NCBI GenBank assembly: GCA_028284605.1
Contig: JANQRL010000008.1
Span: 1-64,000, forward strand
Direction: 5' to 3'
DNA: 64,000 nt
DNA from: Paracoccaceae bacterium
GTDB lineage: Bacteria; Pseudomonadota; Alphaproteobacteria; Rhodobacterales; Rhodobacteraceae
Part shown: piece after piece, positions 26,929-34,770 of the stretch
Numbering within the stretch: position 1 is the first letter of the stretch
Layout: every line of letters begins with the position of its first letter
Notes under the pieces: generated by a model
What the model was told of the DNA's origin: nothing
Databases searched by the model: none
Seen by the model: only the letters and a program-made list of their open reading frames with translations
Made by a program: the position numbers and the translations under genes

Positions 26929-27005
26929 GGCGGAGTAGCTCAGTTGGTTAGAGCAGCGGAATCATAATCCGCGTGTCGGGGGTTCAAGTCCCTCCTCCGC
27001 TACCA
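26929..27005 (+). tRNA. tRNA-Met (CAT), elongator type; prophage integration target
   Basis: A complete cloverleaf: acceptor GGCGGAG/CTCCGCT (G1:U72 wobble), D-stem GCTC/GAGC, anticodon stem GCGGA/TCCGC with loop ATCATAA (anticodon CAT), T-arm GGGGG-TTCAAGT-CCCTC (terminal G:C wobble-tolerant) and an encoded CCA end. The acceptor and anticodon stems lack the initiator features, so it is the elongator. The prophage recombinase gene reads into it from the right, so its 3' half is presumably restored by the phage att site. Confidence 0.95.
26962..27005. other. Attachment-site region (tRNA 3' half overlapping recombinase 3' end)
   Basis: This stretch is both the anticodon-loop-to-CCA part of tRNA-Met and the last 13 codons and stop of the recombinase on the other strand. 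A duplicate should lie at the right end of the prophage outside the window. The exact crossover within it cannot be set from one end. Confidence 0.6.
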
Positions 27006-28563
27006 CGGCTACCCCACACTCTACCCCCAGAAGCTCCTTCAGGTGCCCATGCACGGTCACTTCGTGGCCTGTTTCTGATGGAGCTATCTCGATTCGATCG
27101 ATCAATGCTCGGATCGCTTCGACGGCGGCGGGCGGCGCGTTGTCCGGATCGGTTGCGATCGCGGTGAGGCTCTCGATGTGCTGCGCTGCGGCGGCGGGGT
27201 GGAGTTCCATCTCGCCGATCCCGGCCTCGGCGGCACTGGCCGAGGCGTGGGCAGCGCCGCGCTCCTCGTTGAGGCGGGCGATCGTGGTCATCGCCTCGTC
27301 CTCGTCGACCAGGCCGCGCAGATAGAGCGTCTTGGCGCGGGCGAGGGCGGCGTCGGCCTCGGCCGCCCGGCGGGCGAGGGTGCTGGCATTTCGGATCGCA
27401 TCCTCGGCCAGTCGTCGACGCTCAGCGCGATACTCCTCCAGATAGGCGGCGATGTAGTGCGGGTCGCGCAGCTCGCGCGCGAGCTGCGCGAGGATGCTTG
27501 CCTCGATCAGGTCCAAGCGGGGCCGCAAGCGGTGACTGCACGCGCCCTCCCGCGAGGCAGAGCAGGCCAGCCAGATCGAGCCCTTCCGCCGGTGGTGGAT
27601 ATACATCCCGGCACCGCAGAGACCGCATTTGAGCTTGCCGCTGAAGAGCCGTTTCGGCGTCTTGTTGCGACTGCCAGTCGGTTCGCGGGCGACACTGGCG
27701 AGGCGCGCGGCGACCGCGTTCCAGAGCGACTCTTCAACGATCCGGAGATCCGGGGCCTCGGCCCAGTGCCAGTCCTCGCGCGGCACGGTGCGGCTGATCC
27801 GGCGGCCGGTGTCGGGGTCCCGCACCATGCGGACCCGGCCCCAGACGATCCTGCCGCGGTAGAGCTCGTTGCGCAGGATGCCGTAGCCGCGCGCGGCGTG
27901 ACCGACCAGAGTGTTGGTGCGCCAGTGCCGCCCGCGCGGCGGCAGGACCTGGCGGGCATTTAGATCAGCGGCAATCACCGAGGCGGGCGTTCCGCCGGCA
28001 TAGGCCGCCCAGATGCCCCGGATCACCTCCGCCTCGGCCTCCTCGATCGCCAGTTCGCCGGGGTGCCCCGGCACCGGCCGGTAGCCATAGGCGCGCCCCC
28101 CGGCATTGCGGCCCTCGCGCACCACGCCGGCCATGCCGCGGCGCACCTTGTGCTTGAGATCGGCCAGGAACATCTCTCCCATCAGACCGCGCAGCCCGAC
28201 CTGGATCGCATCGGCGCGCCCGCCATGGACCGAGAGGATCGCGACGCCGGCGAAGTCGAGCCGCTTCCTGAGCCCGGCCAGGTCCTCCATGTCGCGGCTC
28301 AGGCGGTCCAGCTCCTCCACCACCACCACGTCGAAGCGGCCCGCCTGGGCATCGGCGAGGAGCTGCATGATGCCGTCGCGCCCGATCAGGGTGGCGGAGC
28401 TCTTGGCGCTGTCGGTGTAGGTGGCGGCGACGGTCAGTCCGTCGCGGTCGGCATGGGCGCGGCAGAGCGCAAGCTGATCGTCGATCGAGCGCTCCGATTG
28501 CAGGTCGGTGGAGTAGCGGGCGTAGAGGGCGGCGCGGGTCGCGGGGCGGAGAGTGTCGGGCAC
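26962..28563 (-). CDS. Large serine recombinase (prophage integrase)
   Basis: 533 residues: resolvase catalytic domain with nucleophile S18 in YARYSTDLQSERSIDDQ, a recombinase domain (RRGMAGVVREGRNAGGRAYG, then ADLNARQVLPPRG), a zinc ribbon (CGLCGAGM, then ACSASREGACSH) and a long coiled coil (about 375-470). The C-terminal VAEEGLEPPTRGL and its TGA are encoded by the antisense of the host tRNA-Met; the stop is the complement of the anticodon-loop bases TCA. It starts with GTG. It is the last gene of the leftward early operon and carries out integration and, with a directionality factor, excision. Confidence 0.93.
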   Translation of the reverse strand: MPDTLRPATRAALYARYSTDLQSERSIDDQLALCRAHADRDGLTVAATYTDSAKSSATLIGRDGIMQLLADAQAGRFDVVVVEELDRLSRDMEDLAGLRKRLDFAGVAILSVHGGRADAIQVGLRGLMGEMFLADLKHKVRRGMAGVVREGRNAGGRAYGYRPVPGHPGELAIEEAEAEVIRGIWAAYAGGTPASVIAADLNARQVLPPRGRHWRTNTLVGHAARGYGILRNELYRGRIVWGRVRMVRDPDTGRRISRTVPREDWHWAEAPDLRIVEESLWNAVAARLASVAREPTGSRNKTPKRLFSGKLKCGLCGAGMYIHHRRKGSIWLACSASREGACSHRLRPRLDLIEASILAQLARELRDPHYIAAYLEEYRAERRRLAEDAIRNASTLARRAAEADAALARAKTLYLRGLVDEDEAMTTIARLNEERGAAHASASAAEAGIGEMELHPAAAAQHIESLTAIATDPDNAPPAAVEAIRALIDRIEIAPSETGHEVTVHGHLKELLGVECGVAVVAEEGLEPPTRGL

Positions 28564-28670
28564 GGCTGATTCGCTCCGTTCATCAGGGCCTCATGATGCT
28601 CCCGCGCGCGGGCCCGTGCCAAGACGCGCACCGCCTCGGCCAACGGAAGGGCGCGGAACGGGGCGGTCAT
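28434..28670 (-). CDS. Short ORF overlapping the start of the recombinase
   Basis: The ATG overlaps the stop of the C5 methyltransferase gene (ATGA). The first 36 codons (MTAPFRALPLAEAVRVLARA onward), before the recombinase begins, look coding: basic, helical and Ala/Arg-rich. The remaining 42 codons overlap the recombinase in another frame and look like shadow sequence. It may be a short translational-coupling ORF or a small DNA-binding protein; not recognised. Confidence 0.4.
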   Translation of the reverse strand: MTAPFRALPLAEAVRVLARARAREHHEALMNGANQPCPTLSAPRPAPPSTPATPPTCNRSARSTISLRSAAPMPTATD

Positions 28671-30712
28671 GCGGCGTCCCTCTTGCCGGCGGCGAGGTGG
28701 CTGCAATTGGCCTCGACCAGTGCGGCGGCGACGGGTGGGCAGACGCTGTTGCCGCAGCAGCTCACCTGCTTGTCCTTGGTGAAGGCCGCGAAGGTCCAGT
28801 CGTCGCCGTCCTGGTGCCACAAGCCCTCGATGACGTAATCGGGCGGGAAGCCTTGGGCGTTGAACAGCTCGCGCGGGGTGAGCATCCGCATCCCGATATC
28901 GACCACCACGAAGGTCTCGCCGTCGATCTCCAAGGTGACGAACTCGCCGCCGTCCCAGGCGTCGTACGCGCGCAGGAAAGCGGCGACCTCGCGGGCGCGG
29001 GTCTCATGCTCCGGCCCGAAGACCGGCGCGGCCAGCTCGGCCTGCACATGGGCGAAGCGGTCCTCCGGCGTCACCGTGTGGCAGGGCGCATCGATCGGGG
29101 TGGCGGTCGCGGTGCCGTAGTATTTCGCGAAGAACGCGGCGCTGAGGCTCTGCTGCGAGCCGGTGGCGGTCACGGTCGAGACGGGCTGATCGGCGGCGCG
29201 GCCGGGATGGTGGCCCCGACGCGCGCTGTTCTGTTGCGCGACGAAGGCCCCGGCGAGTGCGTGTTTCACGCCGCCGGCGACCACGGTGCCGAGAGGTGCA
29301 TGGGGGTCGAGCGACCGTGGGGCCTGGCCTGGCCGCTCGCCATAGCCGGTCTGCACCAGCGCCGGGATGACGACCGCGTTCTGATCCTTCCGGCTCGCCG
29401 TGATCGTGTGGAGCGGGTCGAGCGGGTCGCGATTGCGGCCGCCCTGCTGGGCATAGGTCAGGAGCGGCGAGATCAGGGCGGAGTGCCCGCCGCCGGCCAG
29501 AACCGTGGGGTGGGGTCCATCGGCGGGGAAGTCGCGGCGCGTCGTGCCCTTGAGGCTGGCGAGGAGCGGCGCGCTGACCGCATGGCTGATCCCGCCGGCG
29601 GTGATCACGCCATAGGGATCGGTCAGCGGGTATTCCCGACGTCCGCCGCTATCGCCGTGGGCGACGCTCACCAGTGTCGGAGCCAAGACGCCGAGCGGAG
29701 CCGCGCCGCCCGGGCGCTTGATGAAGCTGTTGGCCGTCACCGTGCCGAGGGGCTCGTCCATGCGCCCGCCGGTCGCGCCGCCGTTGAAGCGAGTGATGGA
29801 CGGGGCGACCACCGCCTTCTCGCCTCGGTTCGCACCGGTGATGGTGCGGAAGGGCTCAGCGGTGTCTTCCAGCCGCCCGCCGTGGGTCAGGTTCACGATG
29901 AAGGGCCGCTCGGCGTCGAGCACGTAGCGCTTCATGCCGCGCGCGATCCGGGCGAGTGTGTTGGGCTTGAGGGGGCGCTTCGACCTCAGGCCGAGCTTCG
30001 CCTTGATCTGCTCCCTGGTGTCGAAGACCGACGGACAGGGCAGCGACCAGTCGACACACTCGGCGGCGGTGCGCCAGGGCTTGAGGCGTCCGCGCTTGAC
30101 TGCGGCGCTCTTCGGATCGCCATGGGTCGGCTTCGGCCAGACGATGGGCCGGCCATCGCAGCGCGCCACCATGAAGAGCCGTTTGCGGATCGTCGGCGCG
30201 CCATAGTCGCAGGCGCGCAGCTCCTTGAAGCGGATCTTGTAGCCGAGCGATTTCAGCGACTCGACCCAGGCCGTGAAGGTCACGCCCTCCAGCCCCTTGA
30301 TGACCCGGCCTTCGTCGCAGATCGGCCCCCAGGTGCTGAATTCCTCGACATTCTCCATCAGGATCACGTCGGGGCGCTGATCCTTCGGCAGGCGCGCCCA
30401 TTTGACGATGACCCAGGCCAGGTCCCGGATGTTGCGGTCCTTCGGGGTGCCGCCCTTGGCCTTCGAGAAATGCTTGCAGTCGGGCGAGGCCCAGAGCAGC
30501 CCGATCTTGCGGCCCGCCGTGACGCTCTCCGGCTCCACGTCCCAGATGTTGCTATCCAGATGTTCGGTCTCGGGGTGGTTGGCCGCGTGGAGTGCCAGCG
30601 CCGCAGCGTCGTGATTGATCGCCACATCCGGCGAGCGGCCCAGAGCGATCTCGATCCCCGTGGAAGCCCCGCCACCTCCGGCGAAGCTGTCGATGATGAG
30701 GGGCTCGCTCAT
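28667..30712 (-). CDS. Phage DNA (cytosine-5) methyltransferase with repeat-rich target domain
   Basis: 681 residues. Motif I is DSFAGGGGAST, the catalytic Cys is in WASPDCKHFSKAKG (a PDC variant of the usual PCQ), motif VI is LMENVEEF and motif VIII is RKRLFMVA. Motifs IX-X are near the C-terminus (LTPRELFNAQGFP, then GNSVCPPVAAALV). Between residues about 270 and 555, eight degenerate units of 30-40 residues share a D-x-P-x-x-T-V/I-T-A core and form an unusually long target-recognition region. No cognate endonuclease is adjacent, so it is an orphan, probably anti-restriction or regulatory. The start was moved inward to MSEPLIIDSF. Confidence 0.9.
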   Translation of the reverse strand: MSEPLIIDSFAGGGGASTGIEIALGRSPDVAINHDAAALALHAANHPETEHLDSNIWDVEPESVTAGRKIGLLWASPDCKHFSKAKGGTPKDRNIRDLAWVIVKWARLPKDQRPDVILMENVEEFSTWGPICDEGRVIKGLEGVTFTAWVESLKSLGYKIRFKELRACDYGAPTIRKRLFMVARCDGRPIVWPKPTHGDPKSAAVKRGRLKPWRTAAECVDWSLPCPSVFDTREQIKAKLGLRSKRPLKPNTLARIARGMKRYVLDAERPFIVNLTHGGRLEDTAEPFRTITGANRGEKAVVAPSITRFNGGATGGRMDEPLGTVTANSFIKRPGGAAPLGVLAPTLVSVAHGDSGGRREYPLTDPYGVITAGGISHAVSAPLLASLKGTTRRDFPADGPHPTVLAGGGHSALISPLLTYAQQGGRNRDPLDPLHTITASRKDQNAVVIPALVQTGYGERPGQAPRSLDPHAPLGTVVAGGVKHALAGAFVAQQNSARRGHHPGRAADQPVSTVTATGSQQSLSAAFFAKYYGTATATPIDAPCHTVTPEDRFAHVQAELAAPVFGPEHETRAREVAAFLRAYDAWDGGEFVTLEIDGETFVVVDIGMRMLTPRELFNAQGFPPDYVIEGLWHQDGDDWTFAAFTKDKQVSCCGNSVCPPVAAALVEANCSHLAAGKRDAA

Positions 30713-31224
30713 GCCTGCGTCGCGACCGAGCTTGTCGCCCGCCACTGGTCTTCGCTGTCGCCAAGCCGGTAATCCATGTCGCCGCAGGTTTCGACGGACA
30801 GGTGCATGTCCTTCACCAGCTCCCGGTAGAGCCAGTGCCACCATCCTCGGATTTGGGGGTCAGGATGTTTGTAGCCAATGATCTCGGAGGCGTGCATGAA
30901 GTGGAGTTGGAAGTGGTGGGGCAGCTCGTCGAGGCTCTGAAGGTACCGCTCCACGACCACGTTCATCTTCTGGGTCCAGTCGTGATCGAGACCGGGCGGA
31001 CACTCGTAGCTAGGTCCCGTGAAGGAGCCGCCGCGCGGATCGTATGGGTTCTCGAACACGTTGTGATCCAGAGCGCCCAGGAGGACGCACCGGCGAAACC
31101 AGCGGATCAAGTACTTGCAGGGGTGATACTTGGCGACGCCATCCGGTCCGCGGATGGCGGTCAGCAGCACCGTCTGTTGCATACACGGCAGATCGTGGGT
31201 CCATTCCTGGGTGACAATCGGCAT
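30709..31224 (-). CDS. Conserved-looking phage protein of unknown function
   Basis: 171 residues, soluble, rich in His, Trp and Cys (HDLPCMQQTVLLTAIRGPDG near the N-terminus, GWWHWLYRELVKDMHLSVE near the C-terminus). No motif of a characterised enzyme is visible. Its stop overlaps the methyltransferase start (ATGA), so the two are translationally coupled. Confidence 0.7.
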   Translation of the reverse strand: MPIVTQEWTHDLPCMQQTVLLTAIRGPDGVAKYHPCKYLIRWFRRCVLLGALDHNVFENPYDPRGGSFTGPSYECPPGLDHDWTQKMNVVVERYLQSLDELPHHFQLHFMHASEIIGYKHPDPQIRGWWHWLYRELVKDMHLSVETCGDMDYRLGDSEDQWRATSSVATQA

Positions 31225-31226
31225 CG

Positions 31227-31724
31227 TCAGCTCATCCCTTTCCGGATAGCTCTTGGGTGATCTGCGGCCCCCGGCGTCCCGTTGTGCTCGACCCCGTCGA
31301 GGAGGTCGCCTATCGCGGCGCGCTCACGGCGGCGGGCGGCGATTCCGGCGCGGCGCATCGGGGCGTCGTAGGCGTTATGGCAGCGCTGGCAGAGCGCCTT
31401 GAGGTTGGCGCGGTCGCAGTTTTCGGGCTGGTGGTCGAGATGCGCGACGGTCAGGACGACTCTCTTAGGGGCGCCCCAATCGCATGTATCTTCGCCCGTG
31501 TCCGGGACTTCCGCGCCGGTCGCTGAATCGTAGCCGTCTTCGTAGGCGGTCTGGCTCTCATAGCGATAGACGGCCAGGCCGCTCGATGTCTTGCCCCGAC
31601 GGATCATCCGGCCATTCTCGACACCACACCATTCGCACATCTGGTCCGCTTCCTCGCGGACCCGGGCACTGATCGCGGGCCAGTCGGGCGGGTAGCGATC
31701 ACGGTTCTCAGGACGGATCGGCAT
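31227..31724 (-). CDS. HNH endonuclease-like protein
   Basis: 165 residues with a zinc-HNH core: CEWCG (first Cys pair), VLTVAHLDHQPENCDRANLK (the H and N of HNH) and ALCQRCHNAYD (second Cys pair). It is a nuclease candidate in the leftward early operon. The C-terminal phrase LLDGVEHNGTPG recurs as LLDEVEHNGMPG in the gene two positions upstream, which suggests a duplicated tail. Confidence 0.82.
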   Translation of the reverse strand: MPIRPENRDRYPPDWPAISARVREEADQMCEWCGVENGRMIRRGKTSSGLAVYRYESQTAYEDGYDSATGAEVPDTGEDTCDWGAPKRVVLTVAHLDHQPENCDRANLKALCQRCHNAYDAPMRRAGIAARRRERAAIGDLLDGVEHNGTPGAADHPRAIRKGMS

Positions 31725-31992
31725 TGGGCGCCTCAGCCTTGTGTCTTGTCAGACTGAATTGCGACCGGCGCCGTAGGTAGGAGACCATCCACCCCAAGAA
31801 CGTGCCGAGGAGGACGCCTTCCGCAGTCGATCTCTGTTCGGCAACCGAGACGGTTTGCTGCCCGATTTGTCCATCGCTCAACGTTTCAGTCATAGCGTAT
31901 TTTCGGGGGCGCTCGTGTAGGATCGTGAAGCACGCCCCGCAGACCCAATCGCCGCAATACCAGTCGCCGTGCAAGTGAGGACATCTACCCAT
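31708..31992 (-). CDS. Small Cys-rich protein with one membrane segment
   Basis: 94 residues. The N-terminus has a Cys/His cluster (GRCPHLHGDWYCGDWVCGACF) that could bind zinc, then a polar stretch and one hydrophobic helix (GVLLGTFLGWMVSYL, about 62-77) followed by Arg. The start is an internal ATG; the upstream frame is not coding. It overlaps the HNH gene by 17 bases. Function unknown. Confidence 0.55.
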   Translation of the reverse strand: MGRCPHLHGDWYCGDWVCGACFTILHERPRKYAMTETLSDGQIGQQTVSVAEQRSTAEGVLLGTFLGWMVSYLRRRSQFSLTRHKAEAPNADPS

Positions 31993-32215
31993 CCCGCACC
32001 CCCGGCATCCCGTTGTGCTCGACCTCGTCGAGGAGGCGACGCGCGTCGCTGAGATATGGCCGCCATCCAACGCATTCGTCGCGGTGTTTGCAGACGCTCA
32101 CGCAGCCGTTCTCAGGATCGAGATGAGCGCCAGCCGCGCAGTCCTGAAAGCAGAGCTCCTTGGCGGCCCCTTCACGTTCCGCGTCGGTCCATTCGATGTG
32201 GGAGTCCTCAGCCAT
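31985..32215 (-). CDS. Small Cys-containing phage protein
   Basis: 76 residues starting MAEDSHIEWTDAER with a Cys-rich middle (CFQDCAAGAHLDPENGCVSVC). The tail DARRLLDEVEHNGMPG nearly repeats that of the nearby HNH protein. The start was chosen inside a longer frame because the upstream part is non-coding. Not recognised. Confidence 0.55.
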   Translation of the reverse strand: MAEDSHIEWTDAEREGAAKELCFQDCAAGAHLDPENGCVSVCKHRDECVGWRPYLSDARRLLDEVEHNGMPGVRDG

Positions 32216-32412
32216 CAAAGCAGCCCCTTTTCGGTCAGCACCGCCTCGGGCGCGGTGAGGGTGACGACCTGGCCCCGGTATCGGGGGCTGCCGACCTCGC
32301 ATTGAGACCATGGTATCCACACGTCCGCGCCGTCCTCGGTCTCGCGGATGCAGACCGCGGCGGCGGTCTCGGTCTGGTAGATGACCCGGATGTCGTGCAG
32401 GTCGGACCTCAT
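32215..32412 (-). CDS. Small phage protein
   Basis: 65 residues, beta-rich and soluble (MRSDLHDIRVIYQTETAAAV, then VWIPWSQCEV and VVTLTAPEAVL). The stop overlaps the start of the next gene and the start overlaps the stop of the previous one, which supports it as a real member of the operon. Not recognised. Confidence 0.6.
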   Translation of the reverse strand: MRSDLHDIRVIYQTETAAAVCIRETEDGADVWIPWSQCEVGSPRYRGQVVTLTAPEAVLTEKGLL

Positions 32413-32582
32413 GGCCTGTCCTCCGCCGGGGCCTCCACCCGCCTGATCCGCGCGGCCTCCGCGTCGATCAGGGCGCCGAGGTTGCGCAGGTAGGCGGGTG
32501 GCACGGGTGTCGGGGCCGGGCTCTTGCGGGGCGCGCGCACAGGCAGCGCGGCCCCGGATTGGGTGGCGATGTGGCTGGTCAT
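32409..32582 (-). CDS. Short phage ORF (57 aa)
   Basis: Starts MTSHIATQSGAALPVRAP and ends AARIRRVEAPAEDRP. The Pro-rich N-terminal half is probably disordered and the second half a helix (AYLRNLGALIDAEAARIRR). ATGA overlaps at both ends with its neighbours are the main evidence that it is expressed. Not recognised. Confidence 0.55.
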   Translation of the reverse strand: MTSHIATQSGAALPVRAPRKSPAPTPVPPAYLRNLGALIDAEAARIRRVEAPAEDRP

Positions 32583-32887
32583 GCGCGTCGACCGGTGGTC
32601 GGCGGCAACGGGATGTCGCCGCCGGAAGGGCGGTCGATGATCTCTGCCGCGGCACGACCAAGCAGTGTGACTCGCTCGACGTCGAACCAGTTTGGTTCGA
32701 CGAACTGGTGCGGCTTGTCCCCGCGCGGCGCCAGGCAGACCTGGGCGCAGCCGGTCAACGTCTCGTTGCGACCGACGACAATGCCGGTGAAGCCGGAAAT
32801 GGTGTCTTCGGCGCGATCGCCCAAGGCGATCCCATCGAACGGATCATTGGCTGCGGGGGTGCGGCGGAAGATACTAATCAGGCTCAT
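32579..32887 (-). CDS. Small phage protein
   Basis: 102 residues. Starting at the ATG preceded by AAAGGAG gives MSLISIFRRTPAANDPFDG. The middle (DTISGFTGIVVGRNETLTGC, then PHQFVEPNWFDVERVTLLG) reads like a small beta domain also seen in phage genes of unknown function. Its stop overlaps the next start. Confidence 0.6.
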   Translation of the reverse strand: MSLISIFRRTPAANDPFDGIALGDRAEDTISGFTGIVVGRNETLTGCAQVCLAPRGDKPHQFVEPNWFDVERVTLLGRAAAEIIDRPSGGDIPLPPTTGRRA

Positions 32888-32932
32888 TTCTTCTCCTTTG
32901 GCGGTCGGTGGTTTCGCCATGGCTCTCTGCCG

Positions 32933-33271
32933 TTAGGCGGCTTTGGGTTCGGTCAGGGCGGCGATGCGGGCCCGGGCGCGCTGCTTCCAGGTGTGGAGCA
33001 GGGCGTAGGCCGGGGGCAGGCCGGCGACGGGGCCGACCAGAAGACCTTCGAGGTCGAGGACCCAGGCCTTGCCGACCGGCCCGTCGCGCGGGAGGACCCG
33101 GGCGAGGCGCGCCGCCTCCAGCTCGTCGAGGAGCTGGCGGCCCTGGGCGGCGCCGAGCGGATCGCCGGGCCCGTCCTCGCGCCGCTCGATCAGCGCGATC
33201 ATCGCTTCGAGGCGGAGCGCCGCGGCGCGCTGTTCGGTGCTCGGGCTGGCGGGCGCGAAGGGGTGGGCCAT
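32933..33271 (-). CDS. Phage protein of unknown function
   Basis: 112 residues, mostly helical, soluble (MAHPFAPASPSTEQRAAALR, then LLDELEAARLARVLPRDG, ending KQRARARIAALTEPKAA). The start is set at the ATG that overlaps the stop of the upstream gene. Not recognised. Confidence 0.6.
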   Translation of the reverse strand: MAHPFAPASPSTEQRAAALRLEAMIALIERREDGPGDPLGAAQGRQLLDELEAARLARVLPRDGPVGKAWVLDLEGLLVGPVAGLPPAYALLHTWKQRARARIAALTEPKAA

Positions 33272-33729
33272 CACTCGGCCTCGAAGGTCGCGACGGGTCC
33301 CGCCGCCAGATGAATCGCGCCTCGGACCTCGGGGGCGGCGCAGACGAGGTATTCGACCGGGTCTTCGCCGTCCTTTTCCAACATCTCCTGCGCCTCTTCG
33401 CGGTCGTTGCACAGCATTTCGGGCCACCAGCCCAGCCCATCACCGAACGCAACGGCGTGGATGCGTCCCGGCAGATCGTCGGGGATCGAGTAGGTGCCGT
33501 CCTCGGCGCGCAGGCACGGGACGTAGAAATAGGTCATCTTCGAGGTCGGATGGGTCGACGGGATCGGCTGAGGCGCCGGCCACCACGGGTCGCCCTCCTC
33601 GCGCCCGACTGGCCCCCCATTAGCGAGTAGATCGGCGACCTCCGTCAAATCTCCGGAGACGCCTGGGAACTCGCACATCCACTCATCGGCGTAGTAGATC
33701 GTGCGAGTGGTTTGGGTCGGTTCGGTCAT
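33271..33729 (-). CDS. Phage protein of unknown function
   Basis: 152 residues, acidic, aromatic-rich and soluble (TIYYADEWMCEFPGVSGDLT, later GDGLGWWPEMLCNDREEAQE). The start lies inside a longer frame at the ATG overlapping the previous stop. No family recognised. Confidence 0.6.
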   Translation of the reverse strand: MTEPTQTTRTIYYADEWMCEFPGVSGDLTEVADLLANGGPVGREEGDPWWPAPQPIPSTHPTSKMTYFYVPCLRAEDGTYSIPDDLPGRIHAVAFGDGLGWWPEMLCNDREEAQEMLEKDGEDPVEYLVCAAPEVRGAIHLAAGPVATFEAE

Positions 33730-34004
33730 GCTGCAATCTCCTCGTCGGCCCGGCGGGCGCATTTGATCCAGTCGGCGCTGGCTTCGGTGAGATCGGCGCC
33801 GATTCCGGTGACGCCGAGGACGGTGACCTCCCATTCCGCGGCGCTCCAGCCGTCGAGCCGCCGCTCGATCAGGGTGCCGCCGAAGGCCAGCACCAGCCCG
33901 CGCATCCTCTGATTGCGGAGCGGGCCGTCGATTGCGGCCAGAGAAGCGGCCCAGGCGGCGCGGAGATCGGCCAGGGCGACGGCGGGGGGTGGGGTCCGGT
34001 CCAT
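33726..34004 (-). CDS. Phage protein of unknown function
   Basis: 92 residues, predicted alpha/beta (ALADLRAAWAASLAAIDGPL, LVLAFGGTLIERRLDGWSA). Overlapping starts and stops on both sides support expression within the early operon. Not recognised. Confidence 0.6.
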   Translation of the reverse strand: MDRTPPPAVALADLRAAWAASLAAIDGPLRNQRMRGLVLAFGGTLIERRLDGWSAAEWEVTVLGVTGIGADLTEASADWIKCARRADEEIAA

Positions 34005-34330
34005 CAGGCGCGGCCCTCCGGCGGCGCGACGTGCAGCGCATAAGCGGCAGTCAGGTGGTCAAAGGCGTCGTTCTGGGCCGCCACGGCCTCGCTTTTCTCG
34101 ACCGTTGTGCCGGCCGGATAGTGGATCGCGGCCAGCGCGCGCAGCAGCACCGCGGTCGCGGTCGGATCCAGTCGGGCCAGGTCCCGGGCGAGGATCCCCA
34201 AGGTCAAGATGATGAAGGCCACGGGCGAGCAGCCGATGGTCTCGCTGGCCTGTGCGACGACCGCGCGCAGATGGGCTTCGGCCATCTGGTGGACGGCCTT
34301 TTCGGTGTCGGTGTCAGTTGCATCGCTCAT
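34004..34330 (-). CDS. Phage protein of unknown function
   Basis: 108 residues with helices flanking a hydrophobic stretch (CSPVAFIILTLGILARDLA, about 34-53) that may be a membrane segment or a buried helix. A GTG one codon upstream is also possible; the ATG shares a base with the preceding stop. Not recognised. Confidence 0.6.
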   Translation of the reverse strand: MSDATDTDTEKAVHQMAEAHLRAVVAQASETIGCSPVAFIILTLGILARDLARLDPTATAVLLRALAAIHYPAGTTVEKSEAVAAQNDAFDHLTAAYALHVAPPEGRA

Positions 34331-34479
34331 CACAGCACCCTCCCGGCGATCAGGGTGGCGAAGAGGCCGCAGATCGCCAGGAGCAGGAGCCCGGCGGCGA
34401 GGCGGTCGAGGGCACGGGCCAGCCGCGCCCTGCGGCGCTCCGCATTGGCCTCTGCCATCATCGTGGGGATGTCGGTCAT
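34330..34479 (-). CDS. Small single-pass membrane protein (49 aa)
   Basis: Starts MTDIPTMMAEANAERRRARL, then one hydrophobic helix (LAAGLLLLAICGLFATLIAG) and a short end. It overlaps both neighbours at start and stop. The size and topology resemble small phage membrane effectors such as holin antagonists or superinfection-exclusion peptides, but nothing specific can be claimed. Confidence 0.5.
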   Translation of the reverse strand: MTDIPTMMAEANAERRRARLARALDRLAAGLLLLAICGLFATLIAGRVL

Positions 34480-34745
34480 GACTTGCTGATGTCCTCGTGG
34501 AGCGTGGCGCGGCGGCGGGCGCGGGACACGGCCGCGTCGACCTCTTCGATGTCGTCGTGGACCGCCGCGACCAGCGCGTCGGAGAAGTGGCTCACCACAT
34601 CGCGGGCCATCTCGGCGGCGAGGGCGCGCTTCCGGGCGCGGAGATAGGCGATGGCGAGCTTGCGCGGGTCGGACCCGGTGCGGGCCAGAACCTCGGCGAT
34701 CTTGTCCTCGGGTGGGTCGTAGGGGGTGGCTGGCTCTTCAGGCAT
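34476..34745 (-). CDS. First gene of the leftward early operon, unknown function
   Basis: 89 residues, charged and helical (DKIAEVLARTGSDPRKLAIA, then MARDVVSHFSDALVAAVHDD). The upstream frame extends 17 codons into the operator region, so the start is the inner ATG preceded by GGAGG. It lies directly behind the left operator pair and should be expressed earliest after induction. Confidence 0.6.
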   Translation of the reverse strand: MPEEPATPYDPPEDKIAEVLARTGSDPRKLAIAYLRARKRALAAEMARDVVSHFSDALVAAVHDDIEEVDAAVSRARRRATLHEDISKS

Positions 34746-34770
34746 CGCGGCCTCCGTATGGGGGTTGCGG

